Below are positions 35,550 to 47,500 of a DNA stretch of 64,000 nt, one piece after another. The position numbers were made by a program, and so were the translations under genes. The DNA is taken from assembly GCA_030248295.1 (NCBI GenBank), contig JASANH010001393.1, positions 33,677 to 97,676 of the forward strand. Direction: 5' to 3'. The notes below the pieces were generated by a model. The model was not told where the DNA came from, searched no databases, and saw only the letters and a program-made list of their open reading frames with translations. Within the stretch, counting starts at the first letter, position 1; every line of letters starts with the position of its first letter. This stretch comes from Mesodorylaimus sp. YZB2_4. Taxonomy: Eukaryota; Nematoda; Enoplea; Dorylaimida; Dorylaimidae.

Positions 35550-37237
35550 CATTCCGTTCCTATCAGCCTTTAGTCACGTATTGCATCCAGACCCTGCTCA
35601 CGTTCGAGGAAGAAACACTGAGGTAAAAAAGCACCAAACATAAACTCGGTTCTAACTTCTAAGTTTACAGCTGGCTTTAACATTTAATGAACGAAGCAGC
35701 TGTTCTTCTGGAAAAGAAATGTTGAGATCAACACCTTGTTTCTTCCTTCTTCCCACACGAGATATCATTCGACATCAACACCATGAGGCCAACCAAATGC
35801 CCGGCTAGGTGTAATCGAGCAAAAACCAACCAAAACATCTTTTAATTTTCAAAAATCAGCAAAAACCCCCAAAGATATAACTTTTTTATGAGTCCAGTTG
35901 CTTTTTGGCTTATGATATAAAAATTTTTCTGATCGTGACATAATTTCGCATGGAGTAAGCCACAGAATGAGCAGCACATAGTAGAAGCATTATAGTTCAG
36001 CAACTAAGATCACACTCCTCTGCCTAACAGAATAAACAAAAAATCTGGTGTGGTGTCTGGTCGGTGAAAGGCAATTACTTTCAGTCAGTTTGGTCATACT
36101 GTAGTCCGACCAATTATCAAGGTACGTGTATACACTGCGAAGCGTCGCTCGTAGCTGGCACAGCTAAACAGCGTGGTGCGAACTGTTCATACTGTGAAGT
36201 GATTCAGTGTCCGGCTCTTGAGTCTTAGGGATGCCTTCGTGTATTATATTCTGCCCCTGACACTTGTGTTTTTGTTCTACCAGGAGCTGCCAAACTTCAA
36301 AAACAGATCCGAGCGCGGTGATTGGATCAAAGAATGTGATGCTGCAATGCTACGCAGGTAGGAGTTCGTGGGCACAGGTTTATAAATGGGTACATAGGCA
36401 GGAGTTCCAATGGGTCTCACATTCAGGGGTTGCGGCAAAGAGGGATAAGCATGACACTGGACAGTGCATTAGGCACAGTTTTGAAAAAAATGCGGTCAGG
36501 CCACCAACTCTTTCAACTGCTTTTTTCTAATCGCAAGTGGAAACATAATTTTTTCAGTTAGGTTAGAGAAGGGTTAGTTATCTTACAAAGACCTTTAAAA
36601 ACAATTCTCTGCGCTTTGGCGCCTGCTACTTATTTCACTGAAAGCATGCAGAGTCACTAGTGAAAATATTACATATGTATTGTAAAAATAGGTGTGCCTG
36701 GGTCACAAAAAAAGCCTTGTGAGCTCTGGATAGAGCAAATTGTCATTGTCGGCTGTACAGGGGGTTGCGCATAGCAAGCTTGCTTTACGCAATACATATA
36801 ATGCGTAATTTGATGTCAGCGGCTTCAACAAAAGTAAAAATTATTCCTGATTTCCGGCTTTGTTGTAGTACAAGGAAGGGCTACCGTATAATTCACTTTT
36901 GTACCATATTTTTTATTCACTGCTCATCTTTGTACTCGGGAAAGCGGGTCAACTTAATAGTTAGAGGAAGTAGTCGAGCTACTTAACGAAGTTTACTAGC
37001 TATAGAGTTCACTCACAGTAAATTTGGAAGTTTGCAGCAAAAAGTAACAGTTACAGCTAATTTAATTGTTCTCTCATTATTTCTTGATTTGGATTTCTTA
37101 TGTACACAATCATTGTAGAGGGGCGGAAGAGTCTGTATTCGATTCCGCAGTGGCTGACTGCTTGACATGACTGCTCAGGATTCCCAATGAAGATCCTTCC
37201 AAAGCGAGTCTGCGCGCATACAGGGAATGAGGAAAAT
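35550..37237. other. Intergenic, no gene seen
   Basis: AT-rich sequence with short frames and no recognisable motif. It leads into the large palindrome. Confidence 0.4.
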
Positions 37238-38445
37238 GCTCATAATTTTTTAGGGCCAAACCAATTTTGAAATCACTGAAATGGACACTACTTTTCAAGG
37301 AGTCCGGATCTTTTTAAAAAATTAGCCTAGCTGTAACCGTTCATGAGATATTCAAAAAACCCCCGTGATCAGTCGTGATCAGGCACATCATCGATTAAGG
37401 GTGAATTAAAAAAGCCAAGTCCTCCTGTTTTCCTTATTGAAATAGTAGCCTAGGGTCAGTACTTTAAAAAAAACCTGAACTTACGCAGTACGGACCACAG
37501 TTATTGTGCACATGGCCGATAACTGCGCCCCATTTCGCCAATTTTAGCTTATCATGATCTATAATCCTGGCTGTTGATTACTCGCGCTGATCAGTAATAG
37601 CCTATCTTATAGCCCGTGAAAAGAGCTTTCAAATCCTTCCTTCCGCGTCAAAATACGTTTATTTTTACCCGAAAGATTGAAGAAAACTCCATCTCGGCAA
37701 AAAGTGCATGCGGGATGCCACTTTTGAATTTCCCGCCCATGCACCGCTTATGACATTGGAGTGGTTTCGGCTGCTTACTCTAGAAATCGCAAGAAAATAT
37801 ATATCTTTTCTTTTTTTCATGAAAGACAGATACTCCAGCACAAAATTAGACTGAAACGTAGTGAAAAAGTGAGAAAATTATATTTTTTCTCGCGCTTTCT
37901 AGAGCAAGCAGCCGAAACCACCCTAATGTCATAAGCGGCGCATGGGCGGGAAATTCAAAAGTAGCGTACTGCAGGCACTTCTTGCCGAACTGGAGTTTTC
38001 TTCAATATCTTTGGTAAAAATGAACGAATTTTGACGCGAATAAAAATTTGAAAGCTTTTTTCAAGGGCTACAAGATAGTAATTACTGATCAGCGCGAGTA
38101 ATCAGCAGCCAGGATTATCGATCATGATTAGCTAAACTTGGCGAAATGGTTCGCAGTTATCGGCCATGTGCACAATAACTGTGGTCCGTAGTGCGGAAAT
38201 TCGGGTTATTTTATAATTTTCTGACCCTAGACTACTATTTCAATGAAAAAAGGGAGGCTTGACTTTTATGATTCACCCAAATTCGATTATGTGCCTGAGT
38301 ACGGCTGATCACGAACGGCTGTTTTTGAATATCTCATGAGCGGTTACAGCTAGGTTAATTTTAAAAAAAGATTCGGATTCCTTAAAATGTAATGGTCGTT
38401 TCTAAATTTTTAAAATTGTTCTACGCCTCAAAATAAGAAAGTTAT
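37238..38445. mobile_element. About 1.2-kb imperfect palindrome
   Basis: Left words reappear reverse-complemented on the right in exact reverse order around a centre near 37840. Examples are CTGTAACCGTTCATGAGATATTC (37331 on) against GAATATCTCATGAGCGGTTACAG, ACCACAGTTATTGTGCACATGGCCG against its mirror near 38160, CGGCTGCTT..TCTAGA against its mirror near 37900, and CCCGCCCATG against CATGGGCGGG. Arms are about 550-600 bases with scattered mismatches. There is no transposase and no obvious target duplication. A fold-back element or MITE with very long inverted repeats is the likely identity. Confidence 0.8.
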
Positions 38446-38534
38446 TATTTTTCGACCAAAAAATGACCATTTTTCACCTTAAAGTGCTATATTTCCATAC
38501 ATAGGCACATCCGACAAAAATTCCATTCCGCCAA

Positions 38535-39940
38535 GATAAGCAAGCTCGAAAAACGTGCACTTATGATTGTTTTCAGATTTGAGAGTTAGTGCGCCAAGTA
38601 TAAGTTCTGTATAAGTCGTGCGCTGGACCAGCTTTACAGTCGTGTAGCTTTACAGTCGCTGTAGTAGTCGTGAGCTGGACCAGCTTTACAGATAAGCAAG
38701 CTCAAAAAACGTGCACTTATGATTGTTTTTTCAGATTCATATCTGTATGATTGGTTGGAGAATATGCTGATGATTTAAAAAGTAGGTGCTGTGTCAAGTC
38801 GAATATGTAATTTTTCGTAAATCAATGCGCCAAGTTTATGTCCTGTAGTAGTCGTGAGCTGGATTGGCTTTACAGATAAGCAAGCTCAAAAAAGGGGAAT
38901 TATGATTGTTTTCAGATTCATATCTCTATGATTTGTGGGAGCATATGCTGATGATTGGAAAACTAGGTGCTGTGTCGAGTCAAATATGTTATTTTTTGTG
39001 AATCAGTGCGCCAAGTTTAAGTCCTGTAGAAGTCGTGAGCTGGACCAGCTTTACAGATAAACAGGCTCGAAAAACGTGTATTTATAATTTTTTCCAGATT
39101 CATATCTCTATGATTTGTGGGAGCATATGCTGATGATTGAAAATCTAGGTGCTGTGTCTTGGTCAAATATGTCATTTTTTGTGAATCAGTGCGCCAAGTT
39201 TAAGTCTTGTAGTAGTCGTGAGCTGGACCAGCTTTACAGATGAGCAAGCTCGAAAAACGTGCACTTATGATTGTTTTCAGATTCATATCTGTATGATTGG
39301 TGGGAGCATATGCTGATGATTGAAAAAGTGGAGGCTGTGTCAAGTCGAATATGTCATTTTCGGTAAATCAGTGCGCCGAGTTTAAGTCCTGTAGTAGTCG
39401 TGAGCTGGACCAGCTTTACAGATGAGCAGGCTCAAAAAACGTGCACTCATAATTGTTTTCAGATTCATATCTCTATGATTTGTGGGAGCATATGCTGATG
39501 ATTGGAAAACTAGGTGCTGTGTCGAGTCAAATATGTTATTTTTTGTGAATCAGTGCGCCAAGTTTAAGTCCTGTAGAAGTCGTGAGCTGGACCAGCTTTA
39601 CAGATAAACAGGCTCGAAAAACGTGTATTTATAATTTTTTCCAGATTCATATCTGTATGATTGGTGGGGGCATATGCTTATGATTGAAAAACTAGGTGCT
39701 GTGTCAAGTCAAATATGTCATTTTTTGTGAATCAGTGCGCCAAGTTTAAGTCCTGTAGTAGTCGTGAGCTGGACCAGCTTTACAGATAAGCAAGCTCGAA
39801 AAACGTGCACTCATAATTGTTTTCAGATTCATATCTGTATGATTGGTGGGAGCATATGCTGATGATTGAAAGAGTAGATGCTGTGTCAAGTCGGATATGT
39901 CATTTTTTGTGAATCAGTGTGCCAAGTTTAAGTCATGTTA
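38535..39940. repeat. Tandem satellite, about 183-bp unit, 7-8 copies
   Basis: Words such as CAGTGCGCCAAGTTTAAGTC, GTCGTGAGCTGGACCAGC, GAGCATATGCTGATGATTG and AGATTCATATCT recur every 182-184 bases (CAAGTTTAAGTC near 39013, 39196, 39378, 39562, 39745 and 39927). The first unit, around 38600-38700, is irregular with a short internal duplication. A roughly 185-bp stretch from 38924 is repeated with no difference that I could see from 39471, three units later. The array directly follows the palindrome. Confidence 0.9.
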
Positions 39941-40106
39941 CAGATTTACAGATTACAGATACAAAAAAAAGGTGAAACATGATGAGATGACCAAGAAAAT
40001 CGATAATTAGAAGATATATAGTCGCTCTAAAAAGGAGAATTCTGCATTTTATTGTTATTTTTAGCAATATGCCCTAGTCTCTTGATCAAAAATTTATTAT
40101 ACTATA

Positions 40107-40712
40107 CAGTCGAACTTGCTAACAGCAACCGCTCGGGACCACCAAAAGAGTTGTTGTTAACTGATCGTGAGGTTGCTGCTGTCCGATATTTGCCACAAAA
40201 GCTTCCTTACTGTATGGATACAACAGATTACTCGGCTCTCCACCAGTATTTATATCAACGGCGATATACGACAGCTATGTGCATGCACGAGTACAGTGTA
40301 CGGAGTATTAATTCCTCAAAAACGTCTGGGATCTATGTCTGCGTGCACTTTGGCCATAACTAAAGCTTAAATAGGGAAAAGGAAATGTAAAGTACAGTAC
40401 AATGAATGAGCGCTATGCCAAAAAATTGTTTCTAACAAGGGCATCGCCAACCGTCAAGTCGAACTTTGTAAATTTGATCTTTTGATCATCGCTAGTCGCT
40501 TCTTTAGCGTCAAGTGCAGGCATAGACCATTTCATGTTGACAAAAGTTGCTGTTCTTTGGGTCAAAAAGGGTTGCTGTTATCAGAGTATTGCTGTTATCA
40601 GGGTTGCTCTTATGCAGGGCACAACTGTGTACAAAACATAGCTGAAAAAATTGGTGCCTGGCAAACAGTTGCTGTCATCCAGAAGTTGCTGCTATCCGGG
40701 TTGATGATACTG
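40107..40712. mobile_element. Possible MITE with CAGTCGAAC-type end
   Basis: The left end TA-CAGTCGAACTTGCTAACAGC resembles the end of the 33677 element, and the segment is filled with GTTGCTGTTATCAGGG and GTTGCTGCTATCCGGG words. On the right these run to GATACTG at about 40712, but a matching terminal repeat and TA duplication are not clean there. It is probably an eroded non-autonomous element. Confidence 0.45.
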
Positions 40713-40734
40713 TGCGGCAATTCAAACTCGTCCC

Positions 40735-41090
40735 CGAGGGGGGGGGGGGCATTTCCAGAGGGGGAGAATAAAGTTCAATCGGGGTCTAGACGGGGGAGAA
40801 TAACCAGAGGGCGAGGATTTCGAGGGGGGGGGGGAAGAATTTCGAGGAAATACGGTTACTATTAAAAGTTTTCTGTAACGTCTGTGTAGTGCAGTCAATG
40901 AGATGAGATCAATATTCTGCATTGCTGCTTCCTTTTTCCTGCTCATAATTGTAGTTACAAGTCATCTTGTCGTTGTTATTATTTGAGACCAGAGAAAACA
41001 TGGATGACTCATTGTCAGACTTTGCAAATAGTTTGGAGTCTGTCTACATAAATATTAGTGAGTCAGGAGTGGAAATATCCGTTTTTATTA
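40735..41090. repeat. G-run repeat plus dispersed repeat copy
   Basis: At 40735-40870 a G-rich block (GAGGGGGAGAATAA, GAATAACCAGAGGG, ATTTCGAGGAA) mirrors the C-rich interior of the element at 28321-29307. At 40897-41090 the text GAGATCAATATTCTGCATTGC, TTTGAGACCAGAGAAAACATGG and GGAGTGGAAATATCCG recurs near 63236-63345 and 63815-63865. Confidence 0.55.
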
Positions 41091-41352
41091 AATAGTTTGA
41101 AGGTATGGCTAAAATTGTTTCCCAACCTATTTTCGATGCTAGCAATAATAAACCAATGCAGGCACCACAAAAAACCAAGTTGTCCTGAATTTACCGATCA
41201 TAAAATCGGCCCGCTCCAACCCGCCGCCTCGCCCACATCACATTGGTATATACTGTATACCCGCGTGTTTTAGCTCACTCAGGCTAACCGCGTACCGCGG
41301 CGTCCCCACTCTGTACTTTCCACAGGGCCCCCACGCCTATGGTTTTGTCTTC

Positions 41353-41408
41353 TATTCCTGAGGTGCGCTACTGCGCATCCTATTCCTGAGGTGCGCTACT
41401 GCGCATCC
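41353..41408. repeat. 28-bp direct duplication
   Basis: The 28-base segment beginning TATTCCTGAGGTGCGC and ending CTGCGCATCC occurs twice in immediate succession (41353-41380 and 41381-41408). Confidence 0.9.
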
Positions 41409-41768
41409 CACCAGTCCAGTGTTGTTGCATGGCCCTGGCTGCCTTCGACACCTTTTTACCGACCAAGTGGGTATAAATAAGTTTGGTTTTCATATTTTTG
41501 ATTATGTAGTCAAGTTATCTAGAAGACCCTACAGTGTGCTCGATCTAGAAGCTCAAATTTTGCAGCTAGTTCAGCTTTTGTGGCGTCCTCATACTGGAAA
41601 GCTGACTTGCGCAAGTTGTTTCAGTCTCCGAGACCTGCCTTTGTCAACAAAATAATCATAAGTATCGTAATAGGCAAATTTCTTTCCGCGCTTCGGATAC
41701 CTCCGAATCAGCAACATTATTCTGATAGCCCGGACTGTCATTCCTACATTAGGATAGTCCTGGCCTCC

Positions 41769-42676
41769 TTGTTCTTTGTTCCTCTTGAACACTATGTAGT
41801 TTATCCATTATGTTGACTTTTGCAGGGTGTCAGAGGTAAGTTGTCAATTTTCTTTTTGATGAACCTTTGCAAGTTCTCTTCTGGTCATTCGGCCAAGTCA
41901 TAGCTTTGACAAAATATAGGTGTCAGTCACAGATATTCTGCCGAAATATAAAATTTCTGAGGTCGGAATTTTCCCTCTAGTCCACCGATGTGATCTCTGA
42001 CACACGCCCAGTTTTCTGCTATTTCCATGCCTATCCCTGCTAATCCAGAATCCATTATTTCCAAAAAAGTCTGTTATGACAGACTCGAAACTCTTAGACC
42101 AGCCAATGCACACAGTGGAACCAGGGCTTAGGATGGCCTACTCGGCCAAAAGAAAAAGGAGAGGTGCCCCAACATGTTAGGCACTGCACACAGCTTGTAA
42201 TGGCTCGCACATATTTGTTTGCATTGAGATGTCAGCATCCAAGCCAGAAACTTGTGTTCTGTGCACTGCTGCTGCTGGAACAGGCTCGCTAAAGGATGCC
42301 GAATGTCTGTTTCACATGAGCAACCTGAATACGCCAAAGCTGTAGCGCTGCGAGTAAAGTGATATCGCTTATCGTTAGATGCCTAAGCCTTGTGGGACAC
42401 CAAAAACTCTTTCCCCTTCTTCCAACTTTATGGTCATGCTAATGTTTTATCATATCTGTAATGACACGCTCGAGGATGAAGGAACACATGACACCAAAAT
42501 GATTTACCTTTGCCGCGTGCAGAACACTCCCTAATAACAATAAAATCAAGAGCTACTGCGCATAGCCCGAGAATTAGACACTCCTAGCCCGCTATGTTAA
42601 CCACGAGCACAGGTCTGCATGGTCTTCTGCTCGCTGCCACGATCAGTCGTCCTGTTGATATTAATGCAAAGTTTCG
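41769..42676 (-). repeat. Long inverted repeat, arm A (mobile-element-like)
   Basis: This roughly 0.9-kb segment recurs in inverted orientation at about 52417-53314. A 69-codon frame (42128-42337, minus) is identical in both arms at the protein level, and a second (41898-42113) differs at one residue, so the duplication is recent. The arms carry the internal inverted pair AGTCTGTTATGACAGACT. The frames have no recognisable domain and are probably not genes. Confidence 0.88.
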
Positions 42677-44596
42677 ATTCAAGACACTGGTCCAAGGCCG
42701 CTTTCCAACCAGAAATATTTCAGAACAAACCAATATTTTGAGACCAAAATAGCTTGCCGGAGTGCTGTGCTATGGCTACTAACCGATCTCCATGTATTTT
42801 TGACATACCATGTTCATCTAAGGTTCGCACAAAAGTCATATTCCAACGAGTGGCGTTCATTGTTTGAATTGTTGGATCACTGCTCCAGAGTAGGAAGCCG
42901 CTGAGTATAACTATGTAAGGAAAGGCAGGCTTTGATCTTAAGATCAGTCAACTTTTCGAGCACGTTTTGTTTGTGTGACGCGTGGAAGGAGGGGGCTTTG
43001 CGACTTGATCCTAAATATCATGCCGCCGGAGTTTTAGGTAATACCTTTTGCTTTTCTTGCAGCAAGAATCGTTATCGCCGATGTTGTCTTCCTCAGTCAG
43101 GACGGCACAAAACATAAGGCCTCCCGGTACGGGCAAATATGAGTCTCCTGGAATATTCGAGACTGTACGAAACTATCTAGCCATACGCGTATTACAAATT
43201 TTGTCATAACGTCTCAACGACATTGTGGCACTTATGAATCAGTGCGCTCCGTCTCTTTTCGGTTGTCATATTGCAATTGCGTCATGGATTGTTCAGATAG
43301 ATATATCACTTTCATTGCGAACAAATGGTACTCCTCTTTGATCTTCCATTTACACTCTAAAATATTGATGTTCTACCAACCAGCAAACTCTAGCTTTCTT
43401 GCAACGGTATTATCATCAAGATTACACCTGGGCCAAAAGAAGTTTAGACTGCGCATCCCCAGGCCTGCAAAAAGGGGTCAATATTCGATTACAAATGATG
43501 CGTATGAGCTGCATACAAACGAGGAATAGTAGTCCTTTTCCACTTCATTTAATTCTGCTCTCAAAATCGCAAGTAATAAAAATAGAAAAACTGGTTAATA
43601 TCGAGCGTTTCAATGGGATCGATTTCTTTGAATACATACTGATCGTGAGCAGTACTCGTGGATGGTTTGACCGTTGTCAACTACGTAGTTGGGTATTCGA
43701 TGCGTAAGGATAACTGGAGACCTTTGCAGTTGTGCCGCCCACAGCTCATTAGTCGCATCGATTTGACTTGAGTACATGCACGGGTGCATCACATAGGAGT
43801 ACAACGGGCAAGAAACAAGCCAGCCAAACATATTGGTTGACCCCTACTATGATTAGCGCATTTCTGTCGTCATTAGGTGGTTTAACAGCGGACAGTGTTT
43901 TTTAAAATTCAGATTATGGTCACCTAGTAACTTTTCACCTGACTCATCGAAGGAGAAACTAGTTCTCAATTTTTTGTCATTTGGTCAGACTGATGGCAAC
44001 TTTGTGTATTTCACTTGGCGGTGAGGCTAACAAGAGAGGCCTATAAACAAAATGTGCGCCTGCGGATGAGGAGCGCCAGCTAATAGACAAATAAGGTGTT
44101 AGATGCTACATATACTTGTTAGGTCGGGCACGTGATGGATGAAAATCGATAGGCAGACTCCCCAGACGGTGGCAGGTCTTATTCTATGTAGAGGAATAGT
44201 TTATGGCCGGCGCAGAGGTCGTGCTAGTCAAGTTTGTCCCACCAGTAGAAATCTGCAGTTCGCGATCATACCTAGTCTCTGCTTACTAATAGTCCTCTTC
44301 AGCAAACAATAGAATCGTAGATATTTGGTGTCAAATCTTTCACTGACGTGTTTCGCGTCCCGGCTGCCGAGGTGCAGGACAGGAGAAGTCAGGAATCCGA
44401 TTTTAAATATCAGACAGGCCTAAATTGAGCTGGCGGTCACACTAATTAAAATTGCTGAGTAAACTTTTTGTGTCGCGCATATGATTTGCAATACTTCAGT
44501 TTTTTAAATCAAAGCTCTCAATTAATTGAAGTCTAACATACGTTGTTACTTCAGCGATTCCATTTCGCTCAAGCTGTCGCAAGTCCGCCATTCAGG
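42677..44596. other. Intergenic upstream of the first bHLH-PAS gene
   Basis: No gene is recognised. Reading frames around 43240-43830 overlap on several frames without a known motif. The region immediately before 44597 should hold promoter or 5' UTR. Confidence 0.4.
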
Positions 44597-47500
44597 ATGG
44601 ATAATAAGAAGGATAAGTCGCGGAACGCGGCAAAGTCACGACGTTTGACCGAGTCAGAAATATTTTCTCAATTACAAGAATCTTTGCCCTTTGCCGAGCG
44701 ACATGCTATTTATCAAATGGATCGAATCGGAGTCTTACGTATCGTTTTGATACTGTGTCGACTACGACGCGTTGCTGAAAAATGTAAGTCTTTCTCGATG
44801 TGTCGTTGTAAACATCTTACACTTTTCTAAATATTTTAGTTCTTTCATCAAATAGTAACCCTGATCGTGATCCGTCATTATGCTACCAATCTGCCTACGC
44901 GCTTACTGCGAATGCAAGAAGGCGCGCGTCAGGTGAGGCGCTGGAGTTAATTGCCCAAGATGTCATGTCGGAACACAGTATCAGTTACGGAATGGAAGGA
45001 TTTGTGATGATGGTCAACAGAGCCGGACAATTGCTGTTCGTGACGAGCAGTGTTGCAGATTGCATTGGATTCACTCAGGTATAATAGAAAAAGTTTATTG
45101 CTTTGGAAATTGAATAAGATAGCGAGTTATCACATGTTCGAAAACTGCATGCATGCATGACGTTCTGTTGGCTTTCACCCTCGATTCTAGATGGACTTGA
45201 CTGGCAAATTCTTACGCGATTATGTGCATGCCAGCAGCTGGCCTGGAATGCGAGAGCGATTAGGCCATGTCGACAGCCAGGGTACTAATGATCACGCAGC
45301 GACAGAAACATTTTTTCGAATGAAGACCGCGTTGACGGTTCGTGGCGGCAGAGCTCGAAAATTAACCGTCGGCGTGTACGAGGTGCGTTAACATTGGCAA
45401 CTTGGTATGTGCAGCCGTAATCCTGGATCGAAAAGTGCCAGTGAAATTGGTTATGTGCGCTATGTCAGGCTTGAATAGGCTGTTAACAGAATCAAGAAAG
45501 TCTTGCCTCCGCTACATCTGCTAATCAAACTTTGGGATCAAGTTAAACATGTGACAGAAGGTTTGCTGCATCCTGTAGTCTCGTGGGAACTTTCCCTTGG
45601 TGACTAGACGCGTCCTCGCCAACCCGACAAGGGGAACCGGGGGATGATGTTGGCACCTGTAATTGCAGGTAGGCGCTTCCTACTCTAATTATATATTTTC
45701 CACAGCCATTTTGAAGCGATACGGCCAGAACCATCGAGCTAGCCAAGAGGGATATGTAGTACTCCCTACATTACGTCGTGTGAGAAGCTTTGTGATGCGA
45801 GTGTGGCGGGCATTTAAGAAAGTTTGTACAATATAATCGGCGCCTACTGTACAGTAACGCCACACACAATAAGTGCAGTACAGCACGCTTACTCGCACAT
45901 ATGCATACTGTATACTGCATGAATGTCACCCAGCGCGTACAGTTTGTTTTCTGTGGCGCCACATTTTCTGGCATTTTTAATGCAGCTCTTACGATTTAGC
46001 CTCTCCGAGCGCACATCGTCAAGCCATCACCAAACTCGATACCAACATTCGAAGGCTACGACTGCGAGGGTGGCACGAGTGATTCAGGAAAGATGGACGA
46101 GGAGATCTGGTTGATATACTGCATTCCATTTTCTCTTTCTCCTACACGACGCTCGACGCCGTCACTTATTCCATCAGTTTTCAGCAGACATGAAATGAAC
46201 ATGCGGTTTCGGACATGTGACGAAGAGTAATCTGTCTGAACTCACAGTAGGATAAGGTCGAAAAATGCTCTTTCTTTTAGCTTGGCGAAAATTCTTGGTC
46301 ATGAAAACTCGAAAATGTTGAATGGATTATCATATTACCAATTTGTTCACCCCCATGATATCAGCAGTGTTTTAGAGTGTTTTGGAAAATGTAAACAATA
46401 GGCTGGATGTCTGCGAAGGTAATATTGCCCCTGCAATATATCCATGTTTCTGCGTTTTAGTGCACCGAGATGGCTGGGCTACAACTGCCTATTACAGAAT
46501 TATAGATTCTCAACAAAGGGAGGCTGTCTGGTGTACCTCCGAAATGACAATTATATCTCAAAATGTTCGCGGTATGGAAACCAAGTCGGTGATGTGTGCT
46601 CATCATCTGTTAAAGTAAGCCATGTTAATTTTTATAATCTGGTCGATGAAAAGTGAAAGCTAGGTTGAATCAAGTTTCCTTGAATTCAAAGGAAAGACTG
46701 ACGCTATTCCTCTATGCCCTTGTCCTGTATGGATCATCGGCAACGCTAGAGTCAGAGGGACAAATAACTTCGACTAGACCAAGGCAAGTCTTGCGACTAT
46801 TAGAGAAGGACTGGATGGCAAAAGTTTGGCCGTCATTTGCGTCCTAAGAAGACATGATAAATAAAGTCTGCGGAAGCGCGAATGAGCAAGTGTGCTTCGG
46901 GCCCATGTGAACATGCTGCGTTTAATCGAGCAGGTTTCCGATCCCGAGACTGCTTGTGATCTCGAATCGCAAAAGGTTATTCACTCGATGACTTTTATAC
47001 ACAAAATAGATGTTGGAGAGGGTGCTGCCTTACAAGTGTTCGCGCCTATTTATTATCTTGAAGCAAATTATTAGTCTGAAGGAAAAGACGTGTACGTCCG
47101 TTATCGATGTCGAGAAGATTCTAATCAACGAGCAGTACATTCTTGATCAGGTATTCCACATCAAACTTGATGGTGCTCGGTTGTCTAAATTTAGTATTTC
47201 CTACAGGCTGTCATGTGATGACGCCTTCCGCTGTCAACGACGAAGGGCAGGAACGGTCGAGAACATGATAGCTGCCTGTCGGTGCCAAGATTGCGAAAAG
47301 TGCAAGTCCCGGCGGATGATTTGAAGAAGACGTACGATTTCCTTATGAACATCGATATTTCGAGATAACGTCATAAAAATGTCTAGTGTTCCACCTGTCG
47401 TCTTGGTGATGCTTCATAAGGGAGTACAGTAGGTCGGAAGACTTAATCGGGTGCCGCCCTGGGTTAATGGCTGGTGCAAAAGCACGGATAGTACGGATAC

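Noticed and set aside
42128..42337. 69-codon frame identical in two places, suggesting a conserved gene
   Set aside because: Its duplicate at about 52.75-52.96 kb lies in an equally conserved non-coding repeat arm, so identity reflects recent duplication, not coding constraint.
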